From Candidatus Aquicultor primus (GTDB lineage: Bacteria; Actinomycetota; Aquicultoria; Aquicultorales; Aquicultoraceae): a stretch of 7,843 nucleotides of DNA. The stretch spans positions 6,446-14,288 of the forward strand of contig MELI01000002.1 in NCBI GenBank assembly GCA_001767575.1, read 5' to 3'. The position numbers and the translations under genes were made by a program. The first letter of the stretch is position 1. Every line of letters begins with the position of its first letter. The notes under the pieces were generated by a model, which was not told the DNA's origin, made no database searches, and saw only the letters and a program-made list of their open reading frames with translations. Of the stretch, positions 5,705 through 7,843 are shown piece after piece.

Positions 5705-7843
5705 TATCGAACCTCTTCCTGTAAAGCTTCTCCGCCTCAACCGCGATCAGCGCTACAGCCGATATTGAAAAAGCAACCACGAACTCAGTAAAGCTTAGAG
5801 GCACGGTCTTGAATATCGGATTCAGGAACGGAACGTAGACTACGGCCGCCTGAAGAGCGAAGGTCAGCAAAATGGCGCCTGTAAGCGGTTTGTTGCTTAA
5901 AACACCTATTTGAAATATCGAATCGCGCTCCGAGCGTACCGCCATCGCAACGGCCATCCTGCCGAGCACGAGAGAGGTAAACAACATCGTCTGCCAGGCC
6001 ATGCCCGCACTGAGAGCATACGCCTGCAAAACCAGAGCCGCTATACCTACAATCAGGCCGACCTGCAACACAAAGACTCCCCTGCCGTGGGCGAAAACAC
6101 CTTCTCCATGCGGTCTCGGAGGTCTCCTCATAGTATTCCGGTCCGCGGGCTCGGAGGTGAGCGCGAGTCCCGGCAAGCTATCGCAGAGAAGATTCATCCA
6201 GAGTATCTGTATCGGCAGCAGCGGTAGCGGCAAGCCAAAAAACGGGGCAAGAAATATGACCCATATGGTGCCCGCGTTCGAGGTCAACGAGTATTTGATG
6301 AACTTCAGAATGTTGTCGTAAATGCGCCTGCCCTCTTTTACCGCATTGACAATGGTCGCGAAGTTATCATTAAGAAGGATCATATCCGACGCTTCCTTGG
6401 CGACATCCGTCCCCGTAATGCCCATCGCGACCCCGATATTTGCCCTGCGCAGCGCCGGGGCGTCATTGACGCCGTCTCCCGTCATGGCAACGAATTGCTT
6501 CTTGTCCTGCAGCGCCCTTACAATCTTCAGCTTCTGCTCGGGAGCGACCCTCGAATAAACCCTGATATGCTCTACTCGTTTTTCGAACTCTTCGAGTGTA
6601 AACTCATCGAGCTGCTGTCCTGTTATCACGCCGTCGTCATGGGTTATCCCGATGCGCCTGGCAATCGCCAGAGCCGTTATGGGATGGTCCCCGGTTATCA
6701 TGACCGTCTCGATTCCCGCCGCCTTGCATATGGAAACAGCCGCTTTAGCTTCCTCTCGCGGCGGGTCCATGAGGCCTACAAGACCGATGACCGTCAGCCC
6801 GGTTTCAACCCTCTCCGGCGACATCTGCTCCGGCAAGCTATCCCATTCTCGGACTGCGACCGCAAGAACCCTTAATCCGTCGGCGGCCATCCTATCGTTT
6901 ACCGCAACGATCTCAGCGATATCTAATTCTCTTGCCCCTTCGGCGGAGACAATAGCATCTGCTCTGTCGGCTATAGACTCGATGGCTCCTTTCGTAAAAG
7001 ATATCAGCTTCCCATCGGGCCGGCGATGAAAGGTGGTCATGAGCTTTCTGTCCGAATCAAAGGGTATTTCGGCGACCCTGGGAAACTCTTTGGAGAGCTC
7101 CTCCTTATCGAGACCCATGTTTTTAGCGACTACGTAGAGGGCGGCCTCGGTAGGGTCGCCGATGACTCCGCCGTCTTTGTCCCGAGAAGCATCGTTGCTC
7201 AAGGCTATCGCCGTAAGCAGGCTAATTCGCGGTTCATTCCGGCCAGCTTGCGATTCTGCGCTTATCGATATTTCGAATAACTCATCACCCACAATAAGCT
7301 CCCCATCGATATATATCTCCTCGACGGTCATCTGGTTTAAGGTGAGGGTTCCGGTCTTATCGGAGCAGATGTATGATACGGAGCCGAGCGTCTCGACCGC
7401 CGGAAGCTTTCTTACCAAGGCGTTTTGTTTGACCATCTTGCTCGCCCCCAAGGCCAGCGAGATAGTAACAACGGCGGGTAAGGCCTCCGGTATTGCGGCT
7501 ACGGCAAGGCTCACCGATGTCAAAAATAGCAGGACTAAGTCCTCGCCTCGGAGCAGCCCGAACGAGAATATTATTGCAACTACCACTAAAATAGCCAGCG
7601 CGAGCTTCTTGCTGAACATCGCCAACCGGTGCTGTAGCGGCGTCTTTACATCCTTCTCCTCCTGCAACAGGTGGGCGATTCTGCCGAGTTCGGTGTCCAT
7701 GCCCGTCGCGGTGACGATACCGACGCCTCTGCCATAAGAAATAGCGGTTCCGCTGTAGACCATGTTTGTCCGGTCTCCGAGCGGCAGGGCTGCGTCATGC
7801 CGCACCTCTGTTCGCTTTTCGGCGGGAATCGATTCCCCCGTTA
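5694..7843 (-). CDS. Type II P-type cation-transporting ATPase, probably Ca2+-type (5' end off the window)
   Basis: This ATP-driven membrane pump passes through a phospho-aspartate; 715 residues are visible. Reading begins at the right edge with TGESIPAEK, the dephosphorylation motif of the A domain, so M1, M2 and the first part of the A domain are missing. Next come M3-M4 with PEALP (Glu at 7485-7487), DKTGT with the phosphorylated Asp at 7359-7361, KGA in the nucleotide domain, TGD, and TGDGVNDAPA near 6450-6486. M5-M6 follow with SNAGT and MNLLCDSLPG, then four C-terminal spans. The M4 Glu and the M6 Asn and Asp (6192-6194, 6180-6182) match Ca2+ site II of SERCA, PMR1 and PMCA pumps. The site-I Glu of M5 is replaced by Thr (6267-6269), suggesting one ion per cycle. 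Ca2+ export is the best guess, Mn2+ the main alternative. It is not a heavy-metal type, since there is no CPC motif in M4. Confidence 0.93.
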   Translation of the reverse strand, partial: TGESIPAEKRTEVRHDAALPLGDRTNMVYSGTAISYGRGVGIVTATGMDTELGRIAHLLQEEKDVKTPLQHRLAMFSKKLALAILVVVAIIFSFGLLRGEDLVLLFLTSVSLAVAAIPEALPAVVTISLALGASKMVKQNALVRKLPAVETLGSVSYICSDKTGTLTLNQMTVEEIYIDGELIVGDELFEISISAESQAGRNEPRISLLTAIALSNDASRDKDGGVIGDPTEAALYVVAKNMGLDKEELSKEFPRVAEIPFDSDRKLMTTFHRRPDGKLISFTKGAIESIADRADAIVSAEGARELDIAEIVAVNDRMAADGLRVLAVAVREWDSLPEQMSPERVETGLTVIGLVGLMDPPREEAKAAVSICKAAGIETVMITGDHPITALAIARRIGITHDDGVITGQQLDEFTLEEFEKRVEHIRVYSRVAPEQKLKIVRALQDKKQFVAMTGDGVNDAPALRRANIGVAMGITGTDVAKEASDMILLNDNFATIVNAVKEGRRIYDNILKFIKYSLTSNAGTIWVIFLAPFFGLPLPLLPIQILWMNLLCDSLPGLALTSEPADRNTMRRPPRPHGEGVFAHGRGVFVLQVGLIVGIAALVLQAYALSAGMAWQTMLFTSLVLGRMAVAMAVRSERDSIFQIGVLSNKPLTGAILLTFALQAAVVYVPFLNPIFKTVPLSFTEFVVAFSISAVALIAVEAEKLYRKRFDITL

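Noticed and set aside
5697..5717. AAGAG/CTCTT inverted repeat at the motB-ATPase junction as a bidirectional terminator
   Set aside because: The stem is five A/G-rich base pairs with an 11-base loop and no T run on either side, too weak to call.
7162..7737. 191-codon open frame on the + strand
   Set aside because: It lies fully antisense to the P-type ATPase, whose DKTGT and PEALP motifs are in this stretch. Its composition (Ser/Ala/Thr-rich) is that of a shadow frame.

Overview
The window reads as part of the chromosome of a flagellated, probably deep-branching member of the Actinomycetota. The main clue is the first block, which runs SEDS polymerase, class B penicillin-binding protein, PASTA-type Ser/Thr kinase on the + strand. 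This matches the rodA-pbpA-pknB order of actinobacterial cell-wall and division clusters. A motAB pair shows the organism swims. Base composition is moderately GC-rich throughout, and I saw no mobile element, CRISPR array, tRNA or rRNA. The taxonomic placement is an inference from gene order and protein style only.

Layout: 1-336 is the 3' end of a FtsW/RodA-family gene. 329-1729 is a pbpA-like transpeptidase gene that overlaps it by 8 bases and is translationally coupled. A 126-168 base gap follows, depending on the start chosen for the kinase; it holds a weak hairpin and a possible extended -10 promoter. About 1898-3757 is a PknB-type kinase with one membrane span and four extracellular PASTA repeats. 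3758-4040 is a 283-base intergenic region whose best signal is a perfect FliA/sigma-28 type -10 box (GCCGATAA) with a correctly spaced partial -35. 4041-4838 is motA and 4844-5704 is motB. On the - strand, 5694 to the window edge is a type II P-type cation ATPase gene. It is cut at its 5' end inside the A domain and overlaps the end of motB by 11 bases.

How the genes work together: the SEDS protein polymerises glycan strands, the transpeptidase crosslinks them, and the kinase senses peptidoglycan fragments through its PASTA repeats and phosphorylates division and elongation proteins. MotA and MotB form the flagellar stator; MotB also binds peptidoglycan. The ATPase has no evident functional link to its neighbours and probably exports Ca2+ or a similar divalent cation.

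I found no clearly novel system. The points most worth a second look are the sigma-28 promoter ahead of motAB, the missing site-I acidic residue in the ATPase, the convergent gene overlap with no visible terminator, and a 59-codon hydrophobic reading frame lying antisense in the motA upstream region.
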